Source: Acidobacteria bacterium AB60
GTDB lineage: Bacteria; Acidobacteriota; Terriglobia; Terriglobales; Acidobacteriaceae
NCBI GenBank assembly: GCA_008682415.1
Contig: VANK01000010.1
Span: 1-64,000, forward strand
Reading direction: 5' to 3'
Length of the DNA stretch: 64,000 bases
The position numbers and the translations under genes are program-made. The stretch's first letter is position 1. Each line of letters opens with the position of its first letter. The notes under the pieces were generated by a model that worked only from the letters and a program-made list of their open reading frames with translations, was not told where the DNA came from and made no database searches. Shown here one piece after another: positions 8,580-17,947 of the stretch.

Positions 8580-9287
8580 TTGGCTACGGTTGTAAAACGG
8601 CACCTGCTCAACGAGCTTGATCGCTATTTCACTGAGCGAGGATTCACCCGCTCGTCGGATCGCTTTTACGGTGATCGCTATGACCGCGCCGTTTCAGGCG
8701 GGAGGCAGTCCATCGCGATCAGTTCTCATTTACGAAAACCCGTATTGGTGCTTGATGCAGCTTTTGCAAGCATTCGCCTGCATGAAGTCGAAAACGAAGT
8801 ATTTCGTTTTGAGCGAGATAGCAAGTTGATCAACGAACATGATGCTCTTCAGCGGAGCACGATAGGCACTCGTCTAGATAAGCATGAAGTTTTCAAAACC
8901 GCGACCGGCAGATACGCAATTACAACGCTAGATGATTGCCAGCGGGTCGGTGAAAGATACGCGCGGGACATGATTGGTATGGCTGAGCGATTTTGGAGGC
9001 TGGTTCCCAATCCTGAAGCGATCCTCTCGAAGCTGGCGAAGGTACCCGGCGAGGCGCGCAAATACGCAGGTACGGATTTCTTCGCTGCGAGTCGCGCGAT
9101 CGTGTTGACGAGAATGTTACGCGGAGACAGTGAAGCCCGTCAGTTTGCTGATGCAGTTTTGAGTCGCTTATCCGGGGAGCAAAAACTGGAGCTGTCCCAG
9201 TGGAAAACAAGAGCCTTTGGTGCGTGGAGCGCAGTTCACCGCGACAAACGGGCTGTTCCGGGCGAATTACCGCCTAACCGGCAGTAA
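8580..9287 (+). CDS. Hypothetical protein
   Basis: A 235-residue soluble protein that I do not recognise. The start is TTG at 8580, chosen because GAGGA lies seven bases upstream and no ATG is in frame nearby. Seen features: an N-terminal helix (VKRHLLNELDRYFTERGF), a central part with charged helices, and the segment DDCQRVGERYARDMIGMAERFW. There is no signal peptide or membrane segment. Base composition is visibly lower in GC than in the flanking genes, and repeats lie on both sides, which suggests acquisition by transfer. The N-terminal pattern is like proteins of unknown function that sit near nucleases or toxins, but that is a weak impression. Confidence 0.7.
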   Translation: MATVVKRHLLNELDRYFTERGFTRSSDRFYGDRYDRAVSGGRQSIAISSHLRKPVLVLDAAFASIRLHEVENEVFRFERDSKLINEHDALQRSTIGTRLDKHEVFKTATGRYAITTLDDCQRVGERYARDMIGMAERFWRLVPNPEAILSKLAKVPGEARKYAGTDFFAASRAIVLTRMLRGDSEARQFADAVLSRLSGEQKLELSQWKTRAFGAWSAVHRDKRAVPGELPPNRQ

Positions 9288-9460
9288 CGACGCCGTGCCG
9301 GTCCCCAGGGAAGCGGAAGGGAGTCCGAGGGAAGAGTTGGCGACAATCCGGGCACGATTGGCAACCATCGCTCACAACCGGAACGAATCAGAGGGATCGG
9401 CGCATTCGTCTCCGCGAGCCAAGCTAAAATCGAACCCAAACCGATCGGTTCCGTCCCGTC

Positions 9461-9590
9461 AGCCGGAGGGAGCGGTGGCCTTCAGGCCACCGAATCCGGG
9501 CGATCATCGAAATCCCCGCGCGGCTCACAAACCCAAGCGCGAAGTGTGCCCTCACCGCCGCGCGGAACAAACCCCTCCGCTTCGGCCCTC
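9461..9590. repeat. Solo copy of the 180-bp repeat family with REP-like hairpin
   Basis: Begins with GGAGGGAGCGGTGGCC, stem CGGTGGCCT / AGGCCACCG (9473-9481, 9484-9492), then CGAATCCG. It continues into CGCGCGGCTCACAAACCCAA and GCCGCGCGGAAC, the same module order as in each unit of the array at 11.5-13.4 kb. This links the REP-like element at 3212 to that array. No gene is seen in 9288-9706. Confidence 0.8.
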
Positions 9591-9706
9591 CCGTTCCTTT
9601 CCAGCCCTCAAAGCGTCAGTTACTTCCGAGTTGCCGACTACTCGGGAACCAAGATCAGAAGTATTAACCGGGATGTCGCGAAGGCCTGATGCGCGAGGCT
9701 GCGCCG

Positions 9707-10162
9707 TCACCAAGAGGCGTTAACTTTTTTCCCTCGAACCGTGGAGAATTCGATCACGCCCGATGTGACCGATAGAGTCGAATTTAGAGGAACGTCTGCC
9801 CGTTGTAATTCTGCTTCTCCAAGGAGCGGACTGCACGGTGGGTTCACCTCGCCGATGGGAAACACGAAGAAATGTCGAGCATGCCAATCTCCGCAATGGA
9901 ATACGGCTTTTGAGGTCTTCGATGTAGTGAACACGACTAGGTATGACTGGCTCGGCTTTGAATCGGTGCGCGTGATGATCGCTTCGGTGCCCTGCCAGTT
10001 CTTGTGTAGGTATCCGCTGGGGACTCCATCAACCGTAACGAAGCCGCCTGATGGGAACCACCACATCGTGTAGCCCTGAGCCGTCGAATACGCGAGAGGG
10101 ATCGCGAGCAGCAACGCAACCACGAGAATCGCAATGCTCGCTCTCTTTGCCACAGATCGCAC
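9707..10162 (-). CDS. Hypothetical exported or membrane-anchored protein
   Basis: 151 residues. The N-terminus is a positively charged lead and hydrophobic stretch (residues about 8-27, SIAILVVALLLAIPLAYSTA), either a signal peptide or an anchor. The remainder is a beta-rich domain with aromatic clusters (YTMWWFPSGGFVTVDGVPSG) and two cysteines. No family recognised. The gene lies alone among repeats, and the next gene upstream (10306-11376) is on the same strand 143 bp away, so co-transcription is possible. GC is lower than in core genes of the window. Confidence 0.65.
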   Translation of the reverse strand: MRSVAKRASIAILVVALLLAIPLAYSTAQGYTMWWFPSGGFVTVDGVPSGYLHKNWQGTEAIITRTDSKPSQSYLVVFTTSKTSKAVFHCGDWHARHFFVFPIGEVNPPCSPLLGEAELQRADVPLNSTLSVTSGVIEFSTVRGKKVNASW

Positions 10163-10305
10163 GAATGGATTTTATTCCCAGCGATCAACTTTCGGGGTTC
10201 CGGGCGAGTCACCGCCAACCCGGACCTTTGACGATCCTTCGCCTGTCCTGATGATCCAACCCTAAGGTTGGGGAAGAGTAGCCGACAAACCGTCCGGAAC
10301 GACCC

Positions 10306-11376
10306 TTATCGGCTCAACCCGGCCCACTGAGTCAGGTATCCGCTCAATGCGCCGGGAAGCTGCTTCTTTTGGTCAACCTCTGTCCAGCCGCTATTCCATG
10401 CCACATAGCCGCCAGGGAGTGTCAGCGTCTTTTCTTTGTTGGTTAGTGCGCTCATCACTGTCGCGCCCCATGCCCGGCCCTCAAGCTCGAACAAATTTCG
10501 CCTCATCGGCGATTCGCGCAGGTCAGCGATATGTGTTCCGGTATGTGCCATCGCCTCGCTTATTGCGGTCCCCTTTACCCGGTCGCCATCGATCGTCACG
10601 ATTAACAAAAGACCATCAGGTGAGTTCCCACTGCCCTTGGCACCGTCGTTCGACCGTAACGTGTTCGCTCCAGTAAACCCTACGTCCACGCCATTGTCTT
10701 CACCTTGTGCCCCGTAAGCCGCAGCAGCCCGCTTGAGTTGATCGGCGGTCAGCCCCAAGTCTACGTCTCCATCGCCCAGATCGGCTGGCTTGGAATAGTC
10801 GATGTCATTCTCGCTGACGTTAGCCACTGACTGGATCACCAGCCGCACAGGATACCGTGCCAAGTTTCCGAATCCCTTCACTGCCGTGAACATCGATCCC
10901 GTCTTCTCAAGCGATACCGCGTCCACAGCGTCAAGACGCCCGGTTAATGTCGCCGTCACTGTCGAACGCACACACCCGAGGCACCGCCCGGACGTTTTTG
11001 CCGACGCCGAAAGAGTCGAGTCGAACTTCTTGAAATCCCCACCAGTGTCGAGCGTCACCGGTGTCGCTGAAATTAGCGTCGCCTGCCCTGGGCTGTTTTT
11101 TGCTAGCTGAAGCGTGATGATGGCAACTGGCCCCGTCTTTGCCTTCGTTCCAATGGGATAGTCAAGCCAAATCGCATTCACGCTCTGCTTGCAACTGTTG
11201 TCCCTGATCATGAACTCGTCAAATCCGGCCACTACGGTTCCAGTGACCCGCACGATTTTGCCGTCAAAGTCCTTAGGGTGAGCCAAGATGTCGCATACCT
11301 TCGCATCGACGGTCTGCGCACCCGACATCACCGCACCCATCAAGAGACACACGATTGCCGTGAGAATTCGTTTCAC
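10306..11376 (-). CDS. Hypothetical secreted protein
   Basis: 356 residues with a clear signal peptide (MKRILTAIVCLLMGAVMSGA, cleavage near AQT). The N-terminal ~100 residues have the pattern VCDILAHPKDFDGKIVRVTGTV, which resembles short secreted OB-like domains in acidobacterial proteins that begin 'hP..y.gk.v.v.g'. The middle has a CLGC motif (in SGRCLGCVRSTV) that may bind metal or form a disulfide. The C-terminal part has no recognisable motif. The start ATG at 11376 is followed directly by the signal sequence. Function unknown; the protein probably acts in the periplasm or outside the cell. Confidence 0.75.
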   Translation of the reverse strand: MKRILTAIVCLLMGAVMSGAQTVDAKVCDILAHPKDFDGKIVRVTGTVVAGFDEFMIRDNSCKQSVNAIWLDYPIGTKAKTGPVAIITLQLAKNSPGQATLISATPVTLDTGGDFKKFDSTLSASAKTSGRCLGCVRSTVTATLTGRLDAVDAVSLEKTGSMFTAVKGFGNLARYPVRLVIQSVANVSENDIDYSKPADLGDGDVDLGLTADQLKRAAAAYGAQGEDNGVDVGFTGANTLRSNDGAKGSGNSPDGLLLIVTIDGDRVKGTAISEAMAHTGTHIADLRESPMRRNLFELEGRAWGATVMSALTNKEKTLTLPGGYVAWNSGWTEVDQKKQLPGALSGYLTQWAGLSR

Positions 11377-11504
11377 TTGATTCGCTCCTGCAGAATGGCG
11401 ATCCCATTCTAACTCGGCGCACAGATTCGGTCATTTCGTTCGATATTCCCGCGCCACTTTGGCATTCCGAGTGGATTACCGCCAAACCGGAAGTAACGCA
11501 GGCC

Positions 11505-13425
11505 AAAAACTCCCCCGCGCGGCCCACAAACCCAAGCGCGAAGTGCGCCGCCACTGCCGCGCGGAACGCACCCCCCTCCTCGTCCATGAATGCCCCCAAC
11601 CTCATCCAATCGCTTCCCCGCCACCGGCAAGAGCCTTGTAATCAGGGCACGGCTTTTCAGCCGGGCCGAATCCGCCTCCCCACCGACACCCCTCGCGCGG
11701 CCCACAAACCCAAGCGCGCAGTGCGCCGCCACTGCCGCGCGGAACGCACGCCCCTCCTCGTCCATGAATGCACTCCAACCTCATCCAATCGCTTCTCCGC
11801 CGCCATCAAGAGCCTTGTAACAGGGCACGACCTTCAGTCGTGCCGAATCCGACACCCCAACGACACCCCGCGCGGCCCACAAACCCAAGCGCGAAGTGCG
11901 TCGCCACTGCCGCGCGGAACGCCCGCCCCTCCGCGCCCATGAATGCAGTCCAACCTCATCCCATCGCTTTCCCGCCACCGGCAAGAGCCGTGTAATCAGA
12001 ACACGGCTTTTCAGCCGGGCCGAATCCGCCTCCCCACCGACACCCCCCGAGGCCTAAAAAACCAAAGCGCGAAGTGCGCCGCCAGCGCCGCGCGGAACGC
12101 ACGCCCCGCCGCGCCCATGAATGCGCCCCGAACTCATCCAATCGCAGCACCGCGGGCGTCAGGAGCCTTGAAACCAGGGCACGACCTTCAGTCGTGCCGA
12201 AAACGCCTCTCTGACGAAACCCCCGCGCGGTCCAAAAACCCAAGCGCGAAGCTCGCCGCCAGCGCCGCGCGGAACGCACGCCCCTCCGCTCCCGTGAATG
12301 CACTCCAACCTCATCCAATCGCTGCCCCGCCACCTAGAAAAGCTTTGTAACAAGGGCACGACCCTTCAGTCGTCCGAACCTGCCTCCTCACCGACACCCC
12401 CGCGCGGCCCACAAACCTAAGCGCGAAATTCGCCTCTGCCGCCGCGCGAAACGCACGCCCCTCCGCTCGTCCTTCGCCCATGCGCCCAACTCATCCAATC
12501 GCTTCCCCGCCACCGCGAAAAGCTTTGTAACCAGGGCACGACTCTTCCGTCGTGCCGAACCTGCCTCCCTAACGACACCCCCGCGCGGCCCACAAACCCA
12601 AGCGCGAAGCTCACCGCCAGCGCCGCGCGAAACGCACGCCCCTCCGCGCCGGGCCTCCCCCCACGGGCCCGACTCATCCAATCGCTTCCCCGCCACCGCG
12701 AAAAGCTTTGTAACCAGGGCACGACTCTTCAGTCGTGCCGAAAATGCCTCTCTGACGAAACCCCTGCGCGGCCCAAAAACCCAAGCGCGAAGTGCGCCGC
12801 CAGCGCCGCGCGAATCGCACGCCCCTCCGCGCCGGGCCTCGCCCATGCTCCCGACTCATCCAATCGCTTCCCGCCACCGAAAGAAAGCTTTGTAACAAGG
12901 GGACGCCCCTTCGGTCGTGCCGAACCTACTTCCCCGACGAAACACCCCCGCGCGGCCCACGAACCTAAGCGCGAAGTTCGCCTCTGCCGCCGCGCGGAAC
13001 GCACACCCCTCCGCGCCCGCCCTTCAACCATGCGCCCAGCTCATCCAACTGCTTCTCCGCCACCGAGAAAAGCTTTGTAACAAGGGCACGACCTTCAGTC
13101 GTGCCGAAAATGCCTCCTCAACGACACCCCCGCGCGGCCCAAAAACCCAAGCGCGAAGTTCGCCTCTGCCGCCGCGCGGAACGCACGCCCCTCCGCGCCG
13201 TCCTTCGCCCATGCGCCCAACTCATCCAATCGCCACCCCGCCATCGCAAAACCAGCCTCGTAACCAGGGCACGACCCTTCAGTCGTGCCGAAGGCCCTCG
13301 CCAATAAATCCCTCGCGCGGTCCACAAACCCAAGCGCGAAGCTCACCGCCAGCGCCGCGCGGAACGCACGCCCTCCGCGCCGTCCCTCGCCCATCCGCCC
13401 GACTCATCCAATCGCCGCCCCGCCA
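11505..13425. repeat. Array of about eleven ~180-bp tandem repeats
   Basis: Direct repeats with modules in a fixed order: CGCGCGGCCCACAAACCCAA (starts near 11516, 11695, 11869, 12047, 12225, 12401, 12582, 12764, 12948, 13130, 13314), then GCCGCGCGGAACGC, then a CTCATCCAATCGC block, then GTAAC or GTAAT plus a hairpin of the type GGCACGAC-CTTCA-GTCGTGCC, followed by CGAA. Ten hairpins are visible, and stem bases differ among them. Period is about 174-185 bp. Units are alike but not identical, so the array is not recent. Frames through it, on both strands, are repeat by-products (for example peptides rich in RAGR and GGEAIG) and I do not call them genes. Confidence 0.9.
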
Positions 13426-13547
13426 CCGTCAACCGCGGCAATTCTCACCAAAACACGGGGCATCCTGTTCAAATTGGACTAGATCGGTCTAATTACTGCA
13501 AATGTAGGTCTAAAATACCACGAAAATATGGCGAATATAATGCATTT

Positions 13548-13562
13548 TGTGATCCAGCTCAC
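13548..13562. promoter_or_regulatory. CRP/FNR-like palindrome 1
   Basis: TGTGA-TCCAGC-TCAC, close to the consensus TGTGA-N6-TCACA, just downstream of a TATAAT box. Confidence 0.4.
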
Positions 13563-13800
13563 GCCTCTCGTCTCTCTCCCGGCTCGGGCTCAATCCTAAG
13601 CTGGCTGCCCGGACCGCGCCCGCGAACGTTTCCACCCTCCCGTACCCCCTTTGACACGTCGCCCGCCAACCCCGGGAAAACCTGTCAAGCCCAGCGCCTG
13701 TGGAAATCGTCCGTATCTGCCTGCAAACAAACCGAAAATAAATCTCTCCAATGTTGGAGGTTAATTCTGCGGACCTGTCATACTGATTACAGAGTGGAAA

Positions 13801-13834
13801 AAGCCCCTCCCGGACACTCATCCCGGAGGGGCTT
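13801..13834. terminator. Bidirectional terminator-like hairpin without an obvious upstream gene
   Basis: Stem AAGCCCCTCC / GGAGGGGCTT with a 14-nt loop. On the minus strand the stem is followed by a T run (GGGGCTTTTTCC), on the plus strand by CGTGTT. No gene ends here on either strand. Confidence 0.6.
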
Positions 13835-13927
13835 CGTGTTGAAGCGCATATAGCAGGCTCAACTCCTCCTCGGGCCCGGAGAGGAACCCTCGATCCGGCA
13901 CCTTTGCCTCGATATGCGGCCTGATTT

Positions 13928-13943
13928 GGTGAGTTAAATCACA
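13928..13943. promoter_or_regulatory. CRP/FNR-like palindrome 2
   Basis: GGTGA-GTTAAA-TCACA, about 225 bp upstream of the STAS gene. Half-sites match the CRP/FNR pattern with one base off in the left arm. Confidence 0.4.
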
Positions 13944-14169
13944 TTCAACCACCAACTTGGGCCTAACCTGCTCATTGCAAAGCGAATCCCCGTTTTTTTT
14001 GTGAGTCGGGGAAGAAAATCCATTCCGGCGCGCCCGGAAAGGCGAATGGTTTAGAATCGCCCCGAGTTACCGCGGGAACCGAGACTGGATGCGAACCGTT
14101 ACGCCCAGGTGCGGGCCGTCACGCCAGGTACTGGGCGATCGCGATGCCGTGGAAACCAGGAGAACGAAC

Positions 14170-14517
14170 ATGAGCTTGAAGCTGAATACGCGGGAAGCCC
14201 GGGGCGTGGTGATCATCGACGTGAGCGGCCGGCTCACCATGGGCGAAGCGGTGGCCGACATCCGCGAAGAGATCCACGACCAGGTGGCGCAGGGCGCGCG
14301 CAAGCTGCTGCTGAACCTCGCCGAGGTGACCTACATCGACAGCGCCGGACTGGGCGAGCTCACCGCCGCCTTCACCTCGGTGAAGAACCGCGAGGGGCAG
14401 CTCAAGCTCCTCAGCCTCACCAAACGGGTCCACGACCTGATGCAGATCACCAAGCTCTACACCGTCTTCGACGTCTACGACGATGAGAAGACGGCGCTGG
14501 CCTCCTTCGGGTCCTAG
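14170..14517 (+). CDS. STAS-domain protein (anti-sigma factor antagonist type)
   Basis: A 115-residue single STAS domain: strands at REARGVVIIDVSGRL, and the phosphorylatable serine in the conserved YIDSAGLGEL (Ser near residue 58). Such proteins bind serine kinases or anti-sigma factors in partner-switching cascades and are reset by a PP2C/SpoIIE phosphatase. A SpoIIE-type phosphatase is encoded at 49-51 kb, but no kinase is adjacent. The ATG at 14170 has AGGAG seven bases upstream; an upstream frame extension lacks a ribosome-binding site. The partner is unknown. A second STAS protein is at 35.3 kb. Confidence 0.92.
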   Translation: MSLKLNTREARGVVIIDVSGRLTMGEAVADIREEIHDQVAQGARKLLLNLAEVTYIDSAGLGELTAAFTSVKNREGQLKLLSLTKRVHDLMQITKLYTVFDVYDDEKTALASFGS

Positions 14518-14730
14518 CACTGGGTGGGGACTCCTATCTTCAGCCCGCGGCAACGTTGACCGGATTCGGCCTGCCGCGGTGATAGCGATCACCGGCCGCG
14601 GGGGAGCGCGTTGCGTATTGTATCCTCGCGGGCGCCACCGACACTTCTTGCGGAAGAGATCCGCGTTTCAGCTGAGAAAGTTTCCGCAGGCACAGCGGTC
14701 CCTGGCTCGTTCGCAGGAGTCGAGGCCGCT

Positions 14731-17700
14731 ATGTTTGTTGACTTCTTCATTCACCGCCCGGTGTTTGCGACCGTCTGCGCGCTGCTGATCATTCTGGCCG
14801 GGGCGATCTGCATCCCCACGCTTCCGGTGGCGATGTATCCCTCGCTGGCGCCGCCGGTGGTGAGCGTGACGAGCGCCTACATCGGGGCCGATTCGGAGAC
14901 GGTGGAGAAGGCGGTCACGATTCCGCTGGAAGAGGCCATCAACGGCGTGGAGGGGATGCGGTATATCCGCTCCTCCAGCACTAACAGCGGCCTGAGCCAG
15001 ATCTCGACGACGTTCCGCACCGGATACAACCTCGACGTGGCAGCGATCGACGTGCAGAACCGGGTGACCAGCGCGCAGGGGCGGCTGCCCGGCGAGGTGA
15101 ATGCGACCGGCGTGAGCGTGACGAAGTCGAACTACAACTTTGTCTTCGGCGCGGGCTTCTACACGCTGGATAACCGCTACTCGAGCGAGTTCATCTCGAA
15201 CTACCTGGACATCTACGTCAAGGACGCGCTGAAGCGCGTGCCCGGAGTGGGCGACGTGATGATCTTCGGGGAGCGCAAGTACGCGATGCGGGTGTGGCTG
15301 GACCCGGTGCGGCTGGCGGCGCGGGGGCTGACGGCGACGGATGTGGTGGCGGCGCTGCAGGACCAGAACCTGGTGATCCCGGCGGGGCAGCTGGGGCAGC
15401 CGCCCTCGGACAAGATGCAGGCCTTCCAGATCCCGGTACGGGTGAAGGGGCGGCTGACCGATCCGCGGGAGTTCGACAAGCTGATCCTGAAGAGCACCGG
15501 CAAGGGGCTGGTGCAGCTGCGCGACGTGGGGCACGCGGAGATCGGGGCGGAGGACTACAGCACGAGCCTGCAGTTCATGGGCCACGACGCGATGGGCGTG
15601 GGGGTGGAGCAGCTCTCCAATGCCAACGCGCTGGAGGTGGACCGGCAGGCGCGGGAGGTGCTGGCGGAGCTGGCGAAGAAGTTTCCGCCGGGGCTGAAGT
15701 ACGCGATCGCCTTCGACACGACGACGGCGGTGCGCGAGTCGATCATGGAGGTGCTGTCGACGCTGGGCGCGGCCATCGTGATCGTGATCGGGGTGATCTT
15801 CCTGTTTTTGCTGGACTGGCGGGCGACGATCATTCCCGCGGTGACGATCCCGGTATCCCTGGTGGGCACGTTCGCGTTCGTGAAGCTGTTCGGCTTCTCG
15901 ATCAATGCGCTGACGCTATTCGGCATCACGCTGGCGACCGGGCTGGTGGTGGACGACGCCATCGTGGTGATCGAGAATGTGCAGCGGCATATGCACATGG
16001 AGCACTCGGATCCGCACCAGGCGACATCGCGGGCGATGGGCGAGGTGACGAGCGCGGTGGTGGCGACGTCGCTGGTGCTGATCGCGGTGTTTGTGCCGGT
16101 GTCGTTCTTTCCGGGGACGACGGGAATTCTGTACCGGCAGTTCTCGCTGACGATTGCGTTTTCGATTGCGATCTCGGCGTTCAATGCGCTGACGCTGTCG
16201 CCGGCGCTGTCGGCGCTGTTTCTGCGCGGGGAGGAGCATCGGCCGCGGCAGCTTGATTTTCTGCATATCCGGGTGGTGTCGCGGATCTTCGCGGCCTTTA
16301 TTCACGGAGCGGACCGCCTGATTCTGTGGACGGCGAGCGCGTACGGCCGCCTGATCCATGGCGCGCTGAAGGTGCGCTATGTGCTGCTGGCGGTGTTCTT
16401 CGCGGGGCTGTGGGCGACGGTGTGGATGTATCGTGCGGTGCCTACCGGATTCATTCCCCAGGAGGACCAGGGGTATTTCCTGGTGGTGGTGCAGGCTCCT
16501 CCGGGCTCGTCGCTGGAGTACACGAAGCGGCTGGGGCAGATGGGGGCGGCGATTATTGCGCAGAATCCGGACGTGGCGGGGTTGTTCTCGGTGTCGGGGT
16601 TCAGCATGAGCGGCAGCGCGGCCAATGCGGGCCTGATGTTTGTGAGCACGCGCTCGGCGCAGGGCGACAAGAAGGGGCACGGCACGGCGGAGGTGCTGGC
16701 CTCGCTGGCGCCGCGGCTGGGGCAACTGCTGGTGGTACCGAACGGAGGGCTGGTGGCGGCGTTCCAGCCTCCGGCGGTGCAGGGAATCGGCAGCTATGGG
16801 GGATTCCAGTTCATGCTGCAGGACCAGGGCGCGAACACGCTGAGCGACCTGGATCGCGTGGCGCACCAGATGGTGGGCGCGAGCCGGGGGAGCCCGGAGC
16901 TGACGGGATTGATGACCACGTTTTCGGCAAACGATCCGCAGCAGCTGGTGACGGTGGATCGCGAGAAGGCGAAGGCGATGGGCATCTCGGTGGGGCAGGT
17001 GGCGGCGACGCTGAATGTCTTCATGGGATCGGCGTACGTGAACGATTTTGACTTCAACAACCGGACGTACCGGGTGTATGTGCAGGCGGACCAGCCGTTC
17101 CGGGTGCGGGCGAGCGACCTGCACAGCTACTACGTGCGTTCGGACGCGGGGCAGATGGTGCCGCTGGAGAACCTGGTGCGGCTGGAGGAGGGCGCGGGGG
17201 CGCCGGTGATTACGCATTACAACCTGTTCCGCGCGGTGGAGATCGACGGGTCGCCGGCGCGCGGGTACAGCTCCGGACAGGCGCTGGGGGCGATGGAGCA
17301 GTTGGCGCAGAAGGTGATGATGCCGGGGATGGGCTACGAGTGGACGGGGCTGACGCTGGATGAGATCGAGTCCGCGGGGCGGGCAATCGTGATCTTCGGG
17401 CTGGGGATCCTGGTGGTGTACCTGACGCTCTCGGCGCAGTACGAGAGCTTTGCGCTGCCATTCATCATCCTGCTGGCGGTGCCGATGGCGGTGCTGGGCG
17501 CGCTGGGTCTGGTGGCGTGGCGGGGCTTGTCGAACGACGTGTATTGCCAGATCGGGCTGGTGATGCTGATTGGTCTCTCGGCGAAGAACTCGATCCTCAT
17601 CGTGGAGTTTGCCGAGCAGTTGCGGCGCAAGGGGCGGTCGATTGCGGACGCGGCGGTGGAGGCGGCGGAGCTGCGGTTGCGGCCGATCCTGATGACCTCG

Positions 17701-17919
17701 TTTGCGTTCATTCTGGGGGTGCTGCCGCTGGTGTTCGCGACGGGCGCGGGGTCGCTGGGGCGGCGCTCGGTGGGAACGACGATCGTGGGCGGGATGCTGC
17801 TGTCGACGGTGCTCAACCTGGTGTTCATCCCGGTGCTGTACGTGCTGCTGAGCCGGCTGCTGGAGCGGAAGACGCGGCAGCCCGTGCAGCAGCCAGTGGA
17901 GATGGGCGCGGCGATGTGA
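14731..17919 (+). CDS. RND efflux pump permease, HAE-1 (AcrB-like) family
   Basis: A 1062-residue inner-membrane transporter. The N-terminus MFVDFFIHRPVFA is the standard HAE-1 start, and GAGG lies five bases before this ATG; a 40-residue longer start has no family support. Proton-relay residues are visible: Asp-Asp in VVDDAIVVIEN (about 403-415) and Lys in LSAKNSILIVEF (about 950). Two large periplasmic loops and the repeated six-plus-six membrane segments are consistent with the length. Such pumps expel drugs, dyes or bile-like compounds using the proton gradient. No periplasmic adaptor or outer-membrane channel is encoded in the window, unusual for this family. A STAS gene is upstream and a universal stress protein gene directly downstream. 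Confidence 0.95.
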   Translation: MFVDFFIHRPVFATVCALLIILAGAICIPTLPVAMYPSLAPPVVSVTSAYIGADSETVEKAVTIPLEEAINGVEGMRYIRSSSTNSGLSQISTTFRTGYNLDVAAIDVQNRVTSAQGRLPGEVNATGVSVTKSNYNFVFGAGFYTLDNRYSSEFISNYLDIYVKDALKRVPGVGDVMIFGERKYAMRVWLDPVRLAARGLTATDVVAALQDQNLVIPAGQLGQPPSDKMQAFQIPVRVKGRLTDPREFDKLILKSTGKGLVQLRDVGHAEIGAEDYSTSLQFMGHDAMGVGVEQLSNANALEVDRQAREVLAELAKKFPPGLKYAIAFDTTTAVRESIMEVLSTLGAAIVIVIGVIFLFLLDWRATIIPAVTIPVSLVGTFAFVKLFGFSINALTLFGITLATGLVVDDAIVVIENVQRHMHMEHSDPHQATSRAMGEVTSAVVATSLVLIAVFVPVSFFPGTTGILYRQFSLTIAFSIAISAFNALTLSPALSALFLRGEEHRPRQLDFLHIRVVSRIFAAFIHGADRLILWTASAYGRLIHGALKVRYVLLAVFFAGLWATVWMYRAVPTGFIPQEDQGYFLVVVQAPPGSSLEYTKRLGQMGAAIIAQNPDVAGLFSVSGFSMSGSAANAGLMFVSTRSAQGDKKGHGTAEVLASLAPRLGQLLVVPNGGLVAAFQPPAVQGIGSYGGFQFMLQDQGANTLSDLDRVAHQMVGASRGSPELTGLMTTFSANDPQQLVTVDREKAKAMGISVGQVAATLNVFMGSAYVNDFDFNNRTYRVYVQADQPFRVRASDLHSYYVRSDAGQMVPLENLVRLEEGAGAPVITHYNLFRAVEIDGSPARGYSSGQALGAMEQLAQKVMMPGMGYEWTGLTLDEIESAGRAIVIFGLGILVVYLTLSAQYESFALPFIILLAVPMAVLGALGLVAWRGLSNDVYCQIGLVMLIGLSAKNSILIVEFAEQLRRKGRSIADAAVEAAELRLRPILMTSFAFILGVLPLVFATGAGSLGRRSVGTTIVGGMLLSTVLNLVFIPVLYVLLSRLLERKTRQPVQQPVEMGAAM

Positions 17920-17947
17920 GCCGGCGGGCGCCGGTGCGGGAGGGGAC

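Larger units (their letters stand above)
13426..14169. other. Long intergenic region upstream of the STAS/RND genes
   Basis: 744 bp without a convincing gene. It is AT-rich around 13470-13560, with TATAAT at 13536, a GGTCTAA direct repeat and the imperfect palindrome ATTGGACT / GGTCTAAT at about 13475-13495. It holds two CRP/FNR-like palindromes and one strong bidirectional terminator-like hairpin, each listed separately. A small transcribed RNA is possible but not shown. Confidence 0.5.

Noticed and set aside
11505..13425. CRISPR array
   Set aside because: Unit length of about 180 bp, diverged repeats and no spacer pattern; no cas genes.
11273..13492. Many overlapping 60-190-codon frames on both strands in the repeat array
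   Set aside because: All are translations of the 180-bp repeat (recurring WRRTSRLGFWAARG-type peptides) and lack ribosome-binding sites.
13510..13821. 103-codon minus-strand frame
   Set aside because: It would begin inside the terminator-like hairpin, with no ribosome-binding site or family.
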